Below, in pieces: positions 32,312 to 45,173 of a stretch of DNA of 64,000 nucleotides. This stretch comes from Artemisia argyi. Taxonomy: Eukaryota > Streptophyta > Magnoliopsida > Asterales > Asteraceae. The notes beneath the pieces were generated by a model that did not search any database, was not told the origin of the DNA, and saw only the letters and a program-made list of their open reading frames with translations. Location of the stretch: assembly GCA_030686995.1 (NCBI GenBank), contig CM060703.1, forward strand, positions 113,655,361-113,719,360, read 5' to 3'. Position 1 is the first letter of the stretch, and the number at the start of each line of letters is the position of its first letter. The position numbers were made by a program, and so were the translations under genes.

Positions 32312-34105
32312 ATGCGCACTCGTTCACAATCGAAACGAAATCGTCAACTGATAAACGTAACTGAGTTACGTCCTATTGTTGAGGATCCAGTTCCAAAAAT
32401 GGACGGTAATCAAGACCCACCCATCATAGATGATGCAGCTCCTGATCTCCGAACGATGGAGGAGTTGTGTCAACCCACGATGCTCGGAAGACGCGGTCCC
32501 ATTGCCCCTCTTAACATTGTTGCCACTGATTTTGGACTTAAGCATCACATGATACAACAAGTCCAGAATTCGTGCCAATTTCATGGTTTACCTGGTGACG
32601 ATGCAAATAAGCATCTTGATAAATTTCTTACCGTCACCCAAAGCATGAAGCAGAATGGTTTCTCCAATGATGCCCTTCGTCTGTCACTTTTCCCCTATTC
32701 TCTAACCCATCATGCCACTGCATGGTTTGATCGACTTCCTAAGAATTTGATTCACACTTTTAAAGAAATGGTGACAAAATTTTTAGCCAAATACTTTCCA
32801 CCATCCATGGTTACCAAGTTACGAAATGACATTAGTAACTTTCGTCAGCATCCCGATGAGTCTTTGTTTGAAGCTTGGGAACGCTATAAGCTCTCAATTG
32901 ATCGGTGTCCTAACCATAACATGTTATTCGTTACCCAAATAGATACTTTCTATAATGGGTTGACATTGAGACACCGTGATATTCTCAATGCTGCTGCTGG
33001 TGGGACCTTTATGAAAAGGCGCCCCAAAGAGTGCTATGATCTCATTGAAAACATGACTGCCCACCATAATTTCTGGGATTCCTCAGCTGAGAGGGAAGAT
33101 TCATGTAAGTCTGTCACTCCAGCATCTTCTGAAATAGCGGTCCTAACTAAAAAGATGGATGATTTCGCTACGGCTATGTTGACGATGAACCAAAGTATCC
33201 AAAATCAACAAGTCCAAAATCAACAAGCCAAGGTCGTCAATCAAAGTTGTGAAACTTGTGGAAGTCTACATTCATATTCCGAGTGTCCAACCACTAGTGG
33301 CTACACTCAAGAGGACGTATATGCTGCTCAAGGTTCCTAAAATTCGGGAGGTAATAACTACCAACCGCAAGGGGACTGCAATCTTCTAAGCTATCGTTCT
33401 AACAATTTCCTTGGACCTCCCGGATTCAATCAAAACCCTAATGTCCAAAACCGTAACCAAAACCAAAATCAGAATCGAATGAACAAAGGTTACCAAAACC
33501 AAGGGAATGTAAATCCGAACCAAAACCAAGGTTTCCATCATAACCAAAACCAAGGTTTCCAAAATCAAGGAAACTACAATCGAAACCAAGTTCAAAACAA
33601 CTATCAGGGAAACAATTCTCATGGACATGGCAACCAACATCAGGGAAATTTTCAAAACCACGGTCCCCATCAAAACAACCGGGCCCAGAATTTTCCCAAT
33701 CAAAATCAAGCCATCACTCCAACTACTCAGAACTACCCTAACCAAGCTCCTCCTAACCATACTCAAGCAATTGTTCCAACTGGCCTATCATCTGATGAGT
33801 TGTCGAGACAATTCATGAAATCTCAGGAGGAAATGAATAGGGTGATGATGACTCAGATCGCAGACCTTAAGAAGTCTTTAAATGATCGACCCTCGGGCTC
33901 AGGTACTACTTTACCTAGCAACACGATCGCTAATCCGAGGGGCAATGTTAAAGCGATCACAACGAGAAGTGGTGTTTCCTATGATGGACCCAAAGCTCCT
34001 ACTACCTCTTCTTCTCCTCCAAAGGTAGTAGAACGTGAGCCTGAGGTGACAAAGGACAAGGTGCAATTTACTAGCCCACGAAGTACCGCACACGTCCATC
34101 CTTAG
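32312..34105 (+). pseudogene. gag: Ath1 gag
   Basis: Starts at ATG 32312 (MRTRSQSKRNRQ). The capsid core (about residues 45-245) shows FHGLPGDDANKHLDKFL, LFPYSLTHHATAWFDRLP, FLAKYFPPSMVTKLRND and EAWERYKL. A short zinc-knuckle-like motif, CETCGSLHSYSEC, is at 33248-33286. A TAA at 33338-33340 interrupts the frame; downstream in the same frame is a Gln/Asn repeat region (NQNQGFHHNQNQGF type, 33430-33720) and a linker to the stop TAG at 34103-34105. No indel is needed up to there. Confidence 0.85.
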
Positions 34106-34843
34106 GTTGTACCAGAAACTGTGCCAAAACCAGGAGTTGTCTTTGAACCACCAACAACTCCCGGGGAGAACCCTAAATCCAAACCTTCACTACCATATCT
34201 ATCTCGGTTACAAGACCAGAAGCTCCGCGAAAAAGAAAATCATCAAATGGAAAAGTTTTTTCAAATTTTCCGAGATATTCATTTTGATATCAGTTTCGCG
34301 GATGCTCTCCTTTTGATGCCTAAATTCGCATCGACAATCAAAAATCTGTTCAACAATAAGGAGAAACTATTCAAAATGGCACGAACTCCACTCAATGAAA
34401 ACTGCTCTGCAGTTCTTTTGAAACAGCTTCCCGAGAAGCTAGGAGATCCGGGAAAATTTCTCATTCCATGTGTTTTCCCCGGAATGGTTGAGTGCTTCGC
34501 CTTGGCCGATCTAGGTGCAAGCATCAACTTGATGCCTTATTCAATATGGAAAAAGCTCTCTCTTCCAGAACTCACCACCACCTGCATGACTCTCGAGCTT
34601 GCAGACCGCTCAACATCTCGTCCCCTCGGCATTGTCGAGGATGTATTTGTAAAGGTGGGAAACTTCCACTTTCCGATAGATTTTGTGATTGTTGATTTCG
34701 ATGCTGACCCACGAGTTCCTCTCATTCTTTGGAGAGGATTCTTAAGGACGGGTCGTGCATTAATCGATGTGCACGAAGAGGAAATAACTCTTCGTGTTGG
34801 TAATGAAGCAGTAGCCTTTAACCTCGATCAAACTTCGAGGTAG
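34106..34843 (+). pseudogene. pol: Ath1 protease region
   Basis: Same frame as gag. Contains a retropepsin-like domain with DLGASINLMPYSIW (catalytic Asp in a DLGAS variant of D-S/T-G-A) near 34507-34550 and PLILWRGFL near 34720. It would cleave the Gag-Pol polyprotein. It ends at a TAG (34841-34843). Confidence 0.8.
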
Positions 34844-36850
34844 TCCTCTAATTATGACGCCGAATCGGTTAACCGAATTGATGTCATTGATGTTGCGTCT
34901 GAGGAGTACTCTCAAGAACTTCTTGGTTACCTTCCGAGTGGCAGTCCCACTCCATCTTCTGAGCCCATCATATCCGACTCGTCCCATTCTCTCACTCCTT
35001 TTGAGGGAAGTGACTTCCTTTTGGAAGAAGTCGAGGCTTTTCTCGCCCAAGATAGTTCAATTTCGGGCAAATTTGATGAGGACTATCTTGATCCTGAGGG
35101 GGATATTCTTTTGCTAGAAAAATTGTTAAACGAAGACCCATCTCCCCCTCTTCCTCCAAAAGTACTTCATAAAGAGGAAGTAAAAAATGTTGAAATAACT
35201 GATGACTTTCCTGTGGTTGAACTTAAGGACTTGCCGCCTCATCTTGAATATGCATTTCTGGAGGGTAATGATAAATTACCCGTCATAATTGCTAAAAATT
35301 TAAGTGTTGAGGAAAAGGCTGCACTAATAAAGGTTTTGAAGTCACATAAACAAGCAATTTCTTGGAGACTCTCCGACATCAAGGGCATTGACCTTGAATT
35401 TTGTACCCACAAGATTTTAATGGAGGATGACTTCAAACCAGTAGTCCAACAACAAAGAAGGGTGAATCCAAAAATTCATGAGGTCATCAAACAAGAAGTT
35501 TTAAAACTTCTTGATGCCGGATTGATTTACCCCATCTCGGACAGTCCTTGGGTTAGCCCAATACATTGTGTTCCAAAAAAGGGTGGCATTACTGTTGTCA
35601 CAAACGAGGAAAATGAGTTGATTCCAACTCGATTGGTTACGGGTTGGCATGTCTGCATTAACTATCGCAAGTTAAATGACGCCACCCACAAAGATCATTT
35701 TCCTCTGCCCTTTATGGATCAGATGCTCGAGAGATTAGCGGGGAATGAGTACTATTGCTTCCTCGATGGTTTCTCGGGTTATTTTCAGATTCCCATTGAT
35801 CCGCAAGATCAGGAAAAGACCACTTTCACGTGCCCCTATGGAACTTTTGCTTATAAACGTATGCCATTTGGTTTATGTAATGCTCCGGGCACGTTTCAAA
35901 GATGTATGATGTCCATATTTTGCGACATGATCGGGAAAACTATGGAGGTCTTCATGGACGATTTTTCGGTCATTGGGGATTCGTTACAATCATGTCTCTC
36001 CCAGTTAGACAACATGCTCAAACGTTGTGAAGACACAAAGTTATGTCTAAATTGGGAGAAGAGTCACTTTATGGTCAAAGAGGGCATTGTCCTCGGCCAT
36101 AAAATTTCAAAGAATGGGATTTAGGTTGACAAAGCCAAAATTGATGTCATTGCAAAATTAACTCATCCCACTACCGTCAAAGGTATTAGGAGCTTTTTGG
36201 GTCATGCCGGTTTCTATCGTAGGTTTATTCAAGATTTTTCCAAGATCGCCCGGTCTATGACCCATCTCCTCGAAAAGGATGCTCCTTTTTCTTCTCACCT
36301 GAGTGCGTAGAAGCTTTTGAAACTCTAAAGAAAAAGCTTACTGAGGCACCTATTCTTGTTTCCCCCGATTGGGACTTGCCCTTTGAACTTATGTGTGATG
36401 CTAGTGATTATGGTATAGGGGCAGTCTTGGGGCAACGCAGGTCTAAACACTTTCAGCCTATCCACTATGCAAGCAAAACGATGACCGAGGCTCAAAGTCA
36501 TTACACCATCACTGAAAAAGAATTATTAGCTGTGGTGTATGCCTTTGAAAAATTCCGGTCATATTTGATCTTGACCAAAAGCATAGTGTATACGGATCAC
36601 TCGGCTCTGAAGTACCTTTTTGCAAAACAAGATGCAAAGCCGAGACTACTTCGTTGGGTTCTCCTCCTATAAGAATTTGATATAATCATTCGTGATAAAA
36701 AAGGAGCTGAGAACCTAGCTGCTGATCATCTCTCCCGTTTGGAAAACCCTCATCAAGATGTCCTCGAAAAGAAGGAAATTAATGAAACTTTCCCTCTCGA
36801 GACACTCAATGCGGTTGCCTTTCGTGGAGATTCTATTACCCCATGGTTTG
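34844..36850 (+). pseudogene. pol: Ath1 reverse transcriptase and RNase H
   Basis: After an acidic linker, RT runs from about 35340: AGLIYPISDSPWVSPIHCVPKKGG, shown in the parts AGLIYPIS and VHCVPKKGG-like HCVPKKGG, then CINYRKLNDATHKDHFPLPF, FLDGFSGYFQIPI, MPFGLCNAP and the catalytic FMDD at 35951-35962. TAG at 36122-36124, a one-base frameshift in the T-rich stretch at about 36282-36292, and TAA at 36670-36672 break it. RNase H starts at about 36370 ([26 protein letters not shown]) and ends ENLAADHLSRLENP. Tek2 is inserted right after. Confidence 0.85.
36846..36850 (+). repeat. Left target-site duplication of Tek2 (GTTTG)
   Basis: GTTTG at 36846-36850 and again at 59795-59799, flanking Tek2 exactly and restoring the Ath1 pol frame when collapsed. 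Confidence 0.95.
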
Positions 36851-38344
36851 TATAACATCCCGTAAAATTTTCCTACGATTAACATAAAAATAACCATTTT
36901 TACCCATGACAAAAATTTTTTTTTTATACTTTACAATCACAACATATTTACCAATTACTTTGAAACGGTACTCACATTTATATTTAAAAATCTAAATGTC
37001 GTGAGTAATTAAAAACGTTCATATTTAATACTTATACGCTTCATCAATCAACCAAACATGTTATCTATTAAATCCCGAGCCTACAAAAATTCCCATGCGT
37101 ACTCACTAATAATAATAGACCTCTAAGAACCAAAAGGCTTTTAGTCACGTACTATTATTGAACCCATGATTTATTCTAGAAACATTAATCGAACCTTGTA
37201 TAATAATATAATCAATCTATTCAAAATCTTAATTTCACAACATATATCCTATCTCTACTAACATCCAATGCACATGTGTTATAACATACAAACCTTCCAC
37301 ACATCAGATATATTTTCGTTTCACTTTACTTCTTGTGATTCGCCACAAAACCAAACGGACCATTACCTATTTTCAGTTTCATTTGGAGTTTCTTTGGGCC
37401 TTACCTTCCAAATATCACCAGCCCACCATACCACATCTCATGACCTTTGTCCAAATTATACTATCTCTACTTATTTTAAGTCGCGAATACAGTTTACATT
37501 GCTTGTTCTTTTCACATTGTCGACACACAACACACGCATGTTTTTACATGTCCTAGTTAACCATTCTTCGAGTACACTTCAGTTCAAGGTTGGTTTTGTT
37601 GTATTTAAACTTGAGTAGTAACTACACTAAACATTTTAATACTTATAACACTTGCAAGACGAACTCCTTGTCGACATTCAGGCACCCACTTTAAAACTCA
37701 TGAGCCTTCCAAAATATGATGTCTAAAAGTCGTACCCTTTTTGTGTTACTAGTTTTCACATGCTATACATCCAGTATACGACTCTATCACTTCTTGTGTC
37801 ACATACATCTCATTCCTTCAGTTAACCCCTCTCTTACAAAGTGTATTTCACCTATATACACAAAGACCTTCTGCCAATAAAACTACACCCGAGCCCTTTT
37901 CTTTCTTCGACTGGGCAAGATCAAGTAAACCACCATGTAAGATGACAGCTCACACCCTATCCTCCCTCACTCGTTACTGCCTCAAGTGTAACCTAAGGAA
38001 ACCCATATGCAACTCTTAAACCAGCCACCCTTGATCCCCAATCATCACAAAACATTGTGTCAGCCGTCAGGAATATTTAGACACCATCCATACACATTCC
38101 TTAGCTCATGTTTGCTGTTTGATCTCGATTGGTCATATAAGGAGGCAACATGTAAGATAACGACTTACTCACTTGTTTACTTCCTCGAATATCAACTAAG
38201 AAAACCATGTGCTCCATTCTGTCACTTATCCTGTTCGTGTATATAAGCATTGCATGCAATTCGTTCACTTCACAAAAAACTTCTCACATCTGAGTATCTT
38301 ACATGCTACTGAGTCGAGTGGGTTGGACTAGAATGCAGGGTGTT
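36851..38344 (+). repeat. Tek2 5' LTR, part before Tek3
   Basis: 1,494 bp; starts tataacatcccg and ends with the GTGTT target of Tek3. It matches 55847-57346 with about sixteen differences. Short ORFs here are repeated in the other LTR with changes and look non-coding. Confidence 0.9.
38340..38344 (+). repeat. Left target-site duplication of Tek3 (GTGTT)
   Basis: GTGTT at 38340-38344 and at 51726-51730, flanking Tek3 exactly. Confidence 0.95.
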
Positions 38345-41300
38345 TGTGATCACCCGTAAAATTCCCCAATGAATAGTAAAGTTAATCAAAAATTAATATA
38401 TCATTACATTAATTAATAACGTTTTTACCAATAACAAATTTTTTTTTTATTTATTATTTATTTAAATATGCTATGATCACTACGATACTTAAAAACATTT
38501 TCTCTTCGGAACGATGCTCACACACGCCCCACTAGTCTAATAATCGCGAGAGTATAAAATTTTACCATTTACAAACTTACGTAACATATTTTAGTAAAAC
38601 GCGTCCGACAACGTAAAAGTCTCACTAATTAAATACTAAACTAATTACTAATTATAATTAATAAATATTACTAATTATACTTAACTATAACCGGACCTTA
38701 ATTACCCTAAGCCCAAAGATATACTCGGCCTGCTACTATTCCTAAGCCCAAAACCAAAACAAGCCCAAAATCCCTTTGTGTTATTCCATTTTCACTCGTC
38801 TAGGACACTTAGAAACGAGCATGGTACGCTCAAACCCTCCACACGACACCCTCATATTTTTGCACATACTCATACCTCACCTAGCCAACAATTAGGATGT
38901 CGAATATTAGCTTTTCACATTGAGTCTAGGCACGTTATTAAGAGGCAAAGTAAATGTCTCTAAACCGATTTTATAAAATGTCAACTTATACAAAACTAAA
39001 CCATTTTGACCCACGATTGTTTCTAAAACCTCCTAAACTCATTTTAAACTCAAATTAATACCTAAGTTTTGCTAAATTTCCAAAACCCATGAGTCACCAC
39101 CGATTTACAAATCGGTTACACTAGAAAATGAAAGTCGACATACATGTATTTCCAAACAAAATTGTACTTCCCTAAAACAAGCATGCACTCTTCCTTCTTT
39201 TCCTCACTAGTAAGAGAATCTTAGTCCTTTACACTATACATCCTAGTACATTTCGTGTATGTAAGTTTCCATACCCACGTTCACTTTGAAATTGTGTAGG
39301 AATCGACACATGAAACCAAAAATCATTCAGTGTTAGTACCACCTTTACAAGTAAGACTTTTGAGAACACGTAACTTTCCCATTACATTAAAGTTTGGATA
39401 CTAGGACACCCCTAGAACCTTATATATATACGCATGCATGCATGCTACGTTTCCCACACCCATGCAAACTAAACTTCACCAAAAATAATACTAAGTAATG
39501 AACTAAGAGATAGGTCGAAGCCTTGGGTAGGATACAAGGAGAATCGAGTGGGTTTAGGAGAAGCTTTGGGTCGTTTGTGAATCTTGGTCGAGCAAACTAA
39601 CATACTACGTACACATCTCCCTTAGTTCTCGACACTACGTCATTCTTTCCCCACCATTTGGTGTCGTAAGTCTCTATAGACTCATTTCAATTCTTTTAAC
39701 ATATACTTAGTTGCATTGCATTGTTACACGACACACACAAACATACCTTATTAATTGAAATCTAGTTAAACGACCTATATAAATTATACGACCTTCTATA
39801 TATTTTACACCCTAAGAAATGAGATACGTAAAGATTTGAAACTAAAACACAACGTATGAACTATTTTTAAGTAGGTTCCTAGCGTACCCCAAACCATTTG
39901 AAAAACCAAAATATTTTTCTAAGTCTTTCAGTTACCAAAGTCGTCCAAGGGCTAGTCCAAAACACACGAGTATTTTTACAAACTTCTTAACGAGCATAAC
40001 TTTTTATTTCACAAACCAATAGACCTAGTGTCACACAATTAATTTCGTATAGAAACCTTGTGATGAAAATCACGTTAAGACTTAGTAATCGAGCCAAATC
40101 AATCGATCATGAAACGGTTTTGTAAAATTCAAATAATACCGATTGGGCCTTAAGGCCCAATCCTTTCACAATAAGCTAAGGGAATAAGCTGAGGGTGTGA
40201 GCTTTTGGACAGCTTATTCACGGTCCAAATCTAGCCCAAAGCGAACCCAAAAACCTCGTAAGTCCATTGGACCTAAAGATACTAACGGGCCTTAACTTTG
40301 CGTTAATAGGCCCATAAGCTAAAACATGAAATTGCGAACTAATAAGCTATCGAATTAAGCTTTATAAGCTGATTTGAAACTATTTAGAAAAAGAAAACAT
40401 TAAGTTTTGAAAATATTAATTTTGGACTAAATTTGCAAAAGTTATGAATTTCGGGTTAAAAATGTAAATATCTCAAACTTTCGGTAAAACGTGTCATTTT
40501 GCAAACTTTAGGATAAAATTTGATTTTTATAAACTTTAGGGTGGAAAGTGTAAGAAAAATAAAGTTTTGGACTTAAAATGAAATTATATTAACTTTTGGA
40601 CTAACAGCGTAACGCTAACGCCGTTAGGGTAAAAAGTGTAAACTTTTGAAAATACAAGGGCCATATACTAAAATTGATATTTTCATTTTTTTTTATTTTT
40701 ACGAGTTCCCGTCACGACGTTACAATTATTTTCAAACTAGTATTATTATTATTAAACGTACGTCTATTTTCAAACTAATATTACTATTATTATTATAAAA
40801 CGTTACGTCTGTTTTCAAACTAATATTATTAGTATTATTAAAGTGTTACGTTTATTTTCAAACTTATATTATTATTACTATTATTACTCTTAAGCGTCAC
40901 GTCTATTTTCAAACTAATATTAATATATAACTAAACTAAACATATTTTATAAAACCAAAAGCCTTACTAAAGATAAATTCACAAATCATGCATTTAGAAA
41001 CTACTCGCGATTAAAAGATTTAAGACTATCAAACACTGAAAAATTGCCAAATATTATCTAGGTCGTGTGCGGAGCCGTTCCCATTTTGCAAACTGAGTAT
41101 CGATTATTTTTATTCACTAAACCACTAAGGTGAGTTCATAGCCCACTTTTATAAAACTGTTTTCATGGGGAGATACATGGTTAAAAACCTGAACACAAGT
41201 ATTTTCCTATATTATGCCTGAAATTGTTATTGCTTAAGTCCCTTTTTGCCAAAAGCCCCTCATATCATGAGCCTTAGTCACCCAGGAGGTGAACGTAAAT

Positions 41301-41889
41301 AATTGTGGATAGATCTATTAGGGACTGACCATCCCCGTTTGGGAGTTCGAGAAAACAACCAAACGCACTTTATTTGAAATCTAATAGGTTACTGGCAAGG
41401 ACCTATCCCGAGGGCACCAGTTACTTTAATCCATCATTATGATGAGATCTGTTAATCGGCTGAGCGTCATGAGCTTAATGCAATAATAAATGACTTTAAA
41501 CTTATAATTGTAATTCGATGCAATTATCACTATCGCTTGTGTTCAAACTACCAAACTTAAACCTATGAATATCACGCAACTTTTGTTGACTTTTAGCATG
41601 TTTATCTCAGGAAATTAATGCGAAGGAGCTCGAAGCATGGAGAGGGCATTAACCCTTATAAGGGTGTTAAATAAAATGTTTTGTCATTCGCTTTCAATAA
41701 CTCATATCTTCTATGATATGTTAAAACAAATGGAACAACTTGTTATTTTGAAAACTTGCTTTTAAATGAATGATAAACATAATTTTTAAAACGTCTTTTT
41801 GAGTCGTTTTATATGACTTGACTTCGATCCTCTAAGTAATACCCCGCAAAGTCTTCTGCTGCTCTAGTTGAAATTTAGGGGGTGTTACA
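38345..41889 (+). repeat. Tek3 5' LTR
   Basis: 3,545 bp. It contains a degenerate 'aaactttcgggtaaaatgt' block array (about 40430-40680) and an imperfect stem CTAACAGCGT/ACGCCGTTAG at 40601-40627 (perfect in the 3' LTR). Short (TATTATTA)-rich repeats interspersed with 'cgtctattttcaaacta' units occur at 40720-40925. No gene. Confidence 0.95.
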
Positions 41890-41891
41890 GA

Positions 41892-41908
41892 TTGGTATCA
41901 GAGCCACG
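41892..41908 (+). other. Tek3 primer binding site
   Basis: TTGGTATCAGAGCCACG starts two bases after the LTR end; the initiator-Met tRNA type used by chromoviruses. The non-coding leader continues to about 42115. Confidence 0.85.
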
Positions 41909-42115
41909 GTTATAGAGAACCAGGTGTAATTTAAAACACTGGACTATAACTACACTTTTAAAATGGACCAAAATTTTATTTTTACAAAAGTCATGTTACG
42001 CCCTCCGTGCCTTCGCAGCTCCATCAACGGTTAGAAAATGTTATTTATCATATGCACTTTTTAAAATGTTAACGTAGTTTATGATTATATTAATGACTTG
42101 CACTTATACAGTACC

Positions 42116-43225
42116 ATGTCGTCATCTTCTTATCCTATCACCCTCTCATCTGACTCAGACTCAGAAACTTCTCTCCCAATACCACCACCCCCATCACCTG
42201 CCCAAAACCGTAGACATAGGCATGTCCGTCAACTCCAAATCTACGAGCCAAAACCCTTTGGTAAACCTTTCAGACGATACGGAGGAGGTCCTGTCTGTAA
42301 ACACACCCCTAGGAAACAAGTGAATGCGACACTTACCCCACGTATACCACCACCATCTCCACCTCTACCTACTCCACTCGTATCACCACCCCTAGTGATA
42401 TTTCCCACCTCGCCTATGACTGGAATTAGGCCATCCCCATCCTCATCCCTTGAGCACCCTAGGACTATCCGACTATCCCCAGTTCCACCAAACACCGTCC
42501 TTTACCGACAAACCACCACCGTACCCTTACCAGCACCTGATTCGCCAACCATTACCTCACTATCCGCTCCACCCCGTAGGAGGCCACGCATTGTAGTTTC
42601 ATCCCTATCCGACCCCTGTGAACAAACCGTAACCGAAACTACCTCCTGCCCCAAAACCCATAGGAGGGTCGATGCTCGAAAATGGTCTTTCTTGCTTCAG
42701 ATCCTTCAGTACTGGAGATCTCAGGAAGGTGCTCCTAGTGCTAGGGAACTAGGAGAGAGTTCATCCTCAGCCGCCTCTAGGATTCTTCCAGTTACCGGAG
42801 AACCCATCCACCATACCATACCCTTACTAGCCGCTAGGATAGCCCGCCATGAGGATCGTTTGGATGACATTGTTAGAGTTATCAATGATTTCCCACTAGA
42901 GCAGATTGAGGCTATAGGAGAAGATGTAGGAAACCTTGAGATTGGTCAGTTGGCTATGGAGGAGAGCTTTGAGTTGATGAGCACCCATCTGGAGGGAGCC
43001 ATCGAGACGATACGTGCCTTAGGAGGTATTGCTATCATGATGCAGGGAGAGATCGATTCGCAGGATGATGAGATCGACAGGATGAGCATTCAGGTCCTAA
43101 ACCTGAGGAGTATGATTAGGGACACCCATGCCAGAGAGAGAGCCAGAGACTTGACTATAGATACCATGATGACTATGATCGAAGACCTTCAGCGCAGAGT
43201 CAGAGATGCACCAGGGAATCCATAG
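42116..43225 (+). CDS. Tek3 upstream accessory ORF (unknown function)
   Basis: 369 codons from ATG 42116, uninterrupted. The first half is Pro/Ser/Thr-rich and disordered-looking (SSSSYPITLSSDSDSETS, PPPSPPLPTPLVSPP) with basic patches. A short globular-looking segment with DARKWSFLLQILQYWRSQEG lies near residues 185-205. The last 130 residues are heptad-like (IARHEDRLDDIVRVIN, EIDRMSIQVLNLR), a coiled-coil candidate. It precedes gag by 370 bp. An ORF in this position is something I associate with Asteraceae Tekay elements, but I know no function. It stays open while the adjacent gag-pol has five stops. Confidence 0.7.
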   Translation: MSSSSYPITLSSDSDSETSLPIPPPPSPAQNRRHRHVRQLQIYEPKPFGKPFRRYGGGPVCKHTPRKQVNATLTPRIPPPSPPLPTPLVSPPLVIFPTSPMTGIRPSPSSSLEHPRTIRLSPVPPNTVLYRQTTTVPLPAPDSPTITSLSAPPRRRPRIVVSSLSDPCEQTVTETTSCPKTHRRVDARKWSFLLQILQYWRSQEGAPSARELGESSSSAASRILPVTGEPIHHTIPLLAARIARHEDRLDDIVRVINDFPLEQIEAIGEDVGNLEIGQLAMEESFELMSTHLEGAIETIRALGGIAIMMQGEIDSQDDEIDRMSIQVLNLRSMIRDTHARERARDLTIDTMMTMIEDLQRRVRDAPGNP

Positions 43226-43595
43226 ATCTGGGACACATCATTATAGCTAAGGACTATCTTAGCCTGCCAATGTGGCATTAATAAATAAATCTTGTGTTGT
43301 TATGTTTTCTTGTAAAACGAATGAACGAGACCTTATTAAGCTTATGTTGTCAGTTACTTTGTAATATATTGATGTTTATCTATGTTTTCTGTGGTTATAT
43401 CTTTATGCGTTGTTGTGTTCTTATATATATGTTGTCACAGGGCATGTCAGTCTATACAAACCAAACCAAGCATTTATACTTCTATTGTGTGTTGTGAATT
43501 ATCCAAACATGTCGTGTTGATTATTTATAATGTTATAAATTTTACGCGATAATTTCTCAACATAACGTAGTTATATATGTGATATTGATAGAGCC

Positions 43596-44783
43596 ATGGC
43601 TAGGACTAGGAGAGCAACTGCGACTACAACACCCGAAACCGCAACCCCTGTAACCGAAACATCCACACCGACTATGACTCCGGCTGATATCGAGAAAGCA
43701 ATTGCTGATGGTGTAGCCGCTGGGTTAGAAGCAAATGCACGGAATAGCGGCACCAGTTTACCACTAGGAGGAAGTGGAACCTCTGTACCCCGCAAGTGTA
43801 CCTATAAAGATTTTATAGGTTGTCAACCAACTTTTTACAAGGGTATAGAAGGAGTGACTGGACTTACTCAGTGGTTCGAGAGAACCGAAACAGTCTTTCA
43901 GAGGAGTGGCTGTTCGGAGGACTGCAAAGTTACCTTTGCTACCGGAACCCTTTTGCAAGATGCTCTGTCTTGGTGGAATTCTATCACTCAGACCATGGGA
44001 ATGGCTGAAGCATTCCAACTCACCTGGACAGAGTTCAAAGCAAAAATACTGAGGAAGTACTGCCCCCGTGCTGAGATAAGGAAGTTGGAAGATGAGTTTC
44101 ACGAGTTAACGGTGAAAGGAATTGATCTCAGGACATATAACAGGAGGTTCCAAGAACTATCAGCACTATGCCCCACGATGGTGCCGGATTTCAAAAGAAC
44201 CCTGGAGAAATATGTTGAGGGACTTCCTCAGAGCATCGAAGGAGATGTTACCTCGTCAAACCCACAAACCCTGGAAGTGGCAATGACCCTTGCTTAGAAG
44301 CTGTTGGACCGAGAGGTCAAGTGTAATAAGGAACTCAAGCGAAAGCTTGATGATAAAAGGACTACACACACCAACAGTAGCAACCATTACCACAACAACT
44401 CCAACCACAACTCTAGGAACAACAATCAGAACCGCCATAACAACAACCACCGCAATAGTCAACAGAACCCCCGGCAAGAGACTGCCAAAGCATACACCGC
44501 CACTGGAAGCGGTGGATATGCGGGTCCAAAACCCCAATGCCACAGGTGCAAGTTACACCACTATGGGCAGTGCACCATTAAGTGTACCAAGTGTCAGAAG
44601 GTGGGCCACCAAGCTAGGGAGTGCAAGATCCCCGCTACCGGGAGCAATCTGCAACCCGTGACCCCAACGTGCTACACTTGTGGAGAAATTGGCCATTACA
44701 GGAGCCAATGCACCAAAGGAAGTGGTCAGGCAAACAACGCTCGTGGGAGGGCCTATGTGATGGGAGAAGGAAATACGTCACAG
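43596..44783 (+). pseudogene. gag: Tek3 gag with zinc knuckles
   Basis: From ATG 43596: a Thr/Ala-rich N terminus, then the gypsy capsid (YKDFIGCQPTFYKG, GLTQWFERTETVFQ, DALSWWNS, FKAKILRKYCPR, LRTYNRRFQELSALCP, YVEGLP). A TAG at 44295-44297 truncates it. The same frame goes on through an Asn/His-rich linker to a cysteine/histidine cluster: CHRC at 44538, [14 protein letters not shown] at 44583-44624 and [14 protein letters not shown] at 44670-44711. Two are standard CCHC knuckles and the first is a variant. Confidence 0.85.
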
Positions 44784-45173
44784 AACCCAGACGTAGTCAC
44801 GGGTACGTTCCTACTCAATCATCATAGTGCTAGAGTATTATTTGACTCCGGAGCCGATAAGAGTTTTGTGTCTAGTACCTTTGCCCCCATACTTAACATA
44901 GCACCCTCTAAGTTAGATACCGCCTATGATATAGAAATGGCCAACGGAGATTTAACAGGAATAGACACCGCAATTCAGAATTGCACCATAACCTTAGAAA
45001 ACGAAACCTTTCCCATCAACCTCCTACCCACACAACTAGGTAGTTTTGATGTCGTCGTCGGAATGGATTCGTTATCCAAAAACCATGCTAGAATCATCTG
45101 TGATGAGAAAGCAGTCCATATTCCATTTAACGGTGAAACTCTAGTTATCCAAGGCGATAAGAGTAAACCATGA
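44784..45173 (+). pseudogene. pol: Tek3 protease
   Basis: Retropepsin-like domain with [12 protein letters not shown] (catalytic Asp; about 44850-44875) and [16 protein letters not shown] (about 45055-45100). The frame is continuous with gag. It ends at TGA 45171-45173, a nonsense codon within pol rather than a natural end, because the same frame continues into RT. Confidence 0.85.

Noticed and set aside
33386..33766. Antisense Val/Leu-rich ORF in Ath1
   Set aside because: Mirror image of the Asn/Gln repeat region of gag.
37268..37618. ORF of 116 codons repeated at 56270-56620
   Set aside because: It is inside the Tek2 LTR; copies accumulate missense changes with no sign of coding constraint, and an overlapping frame is open too.
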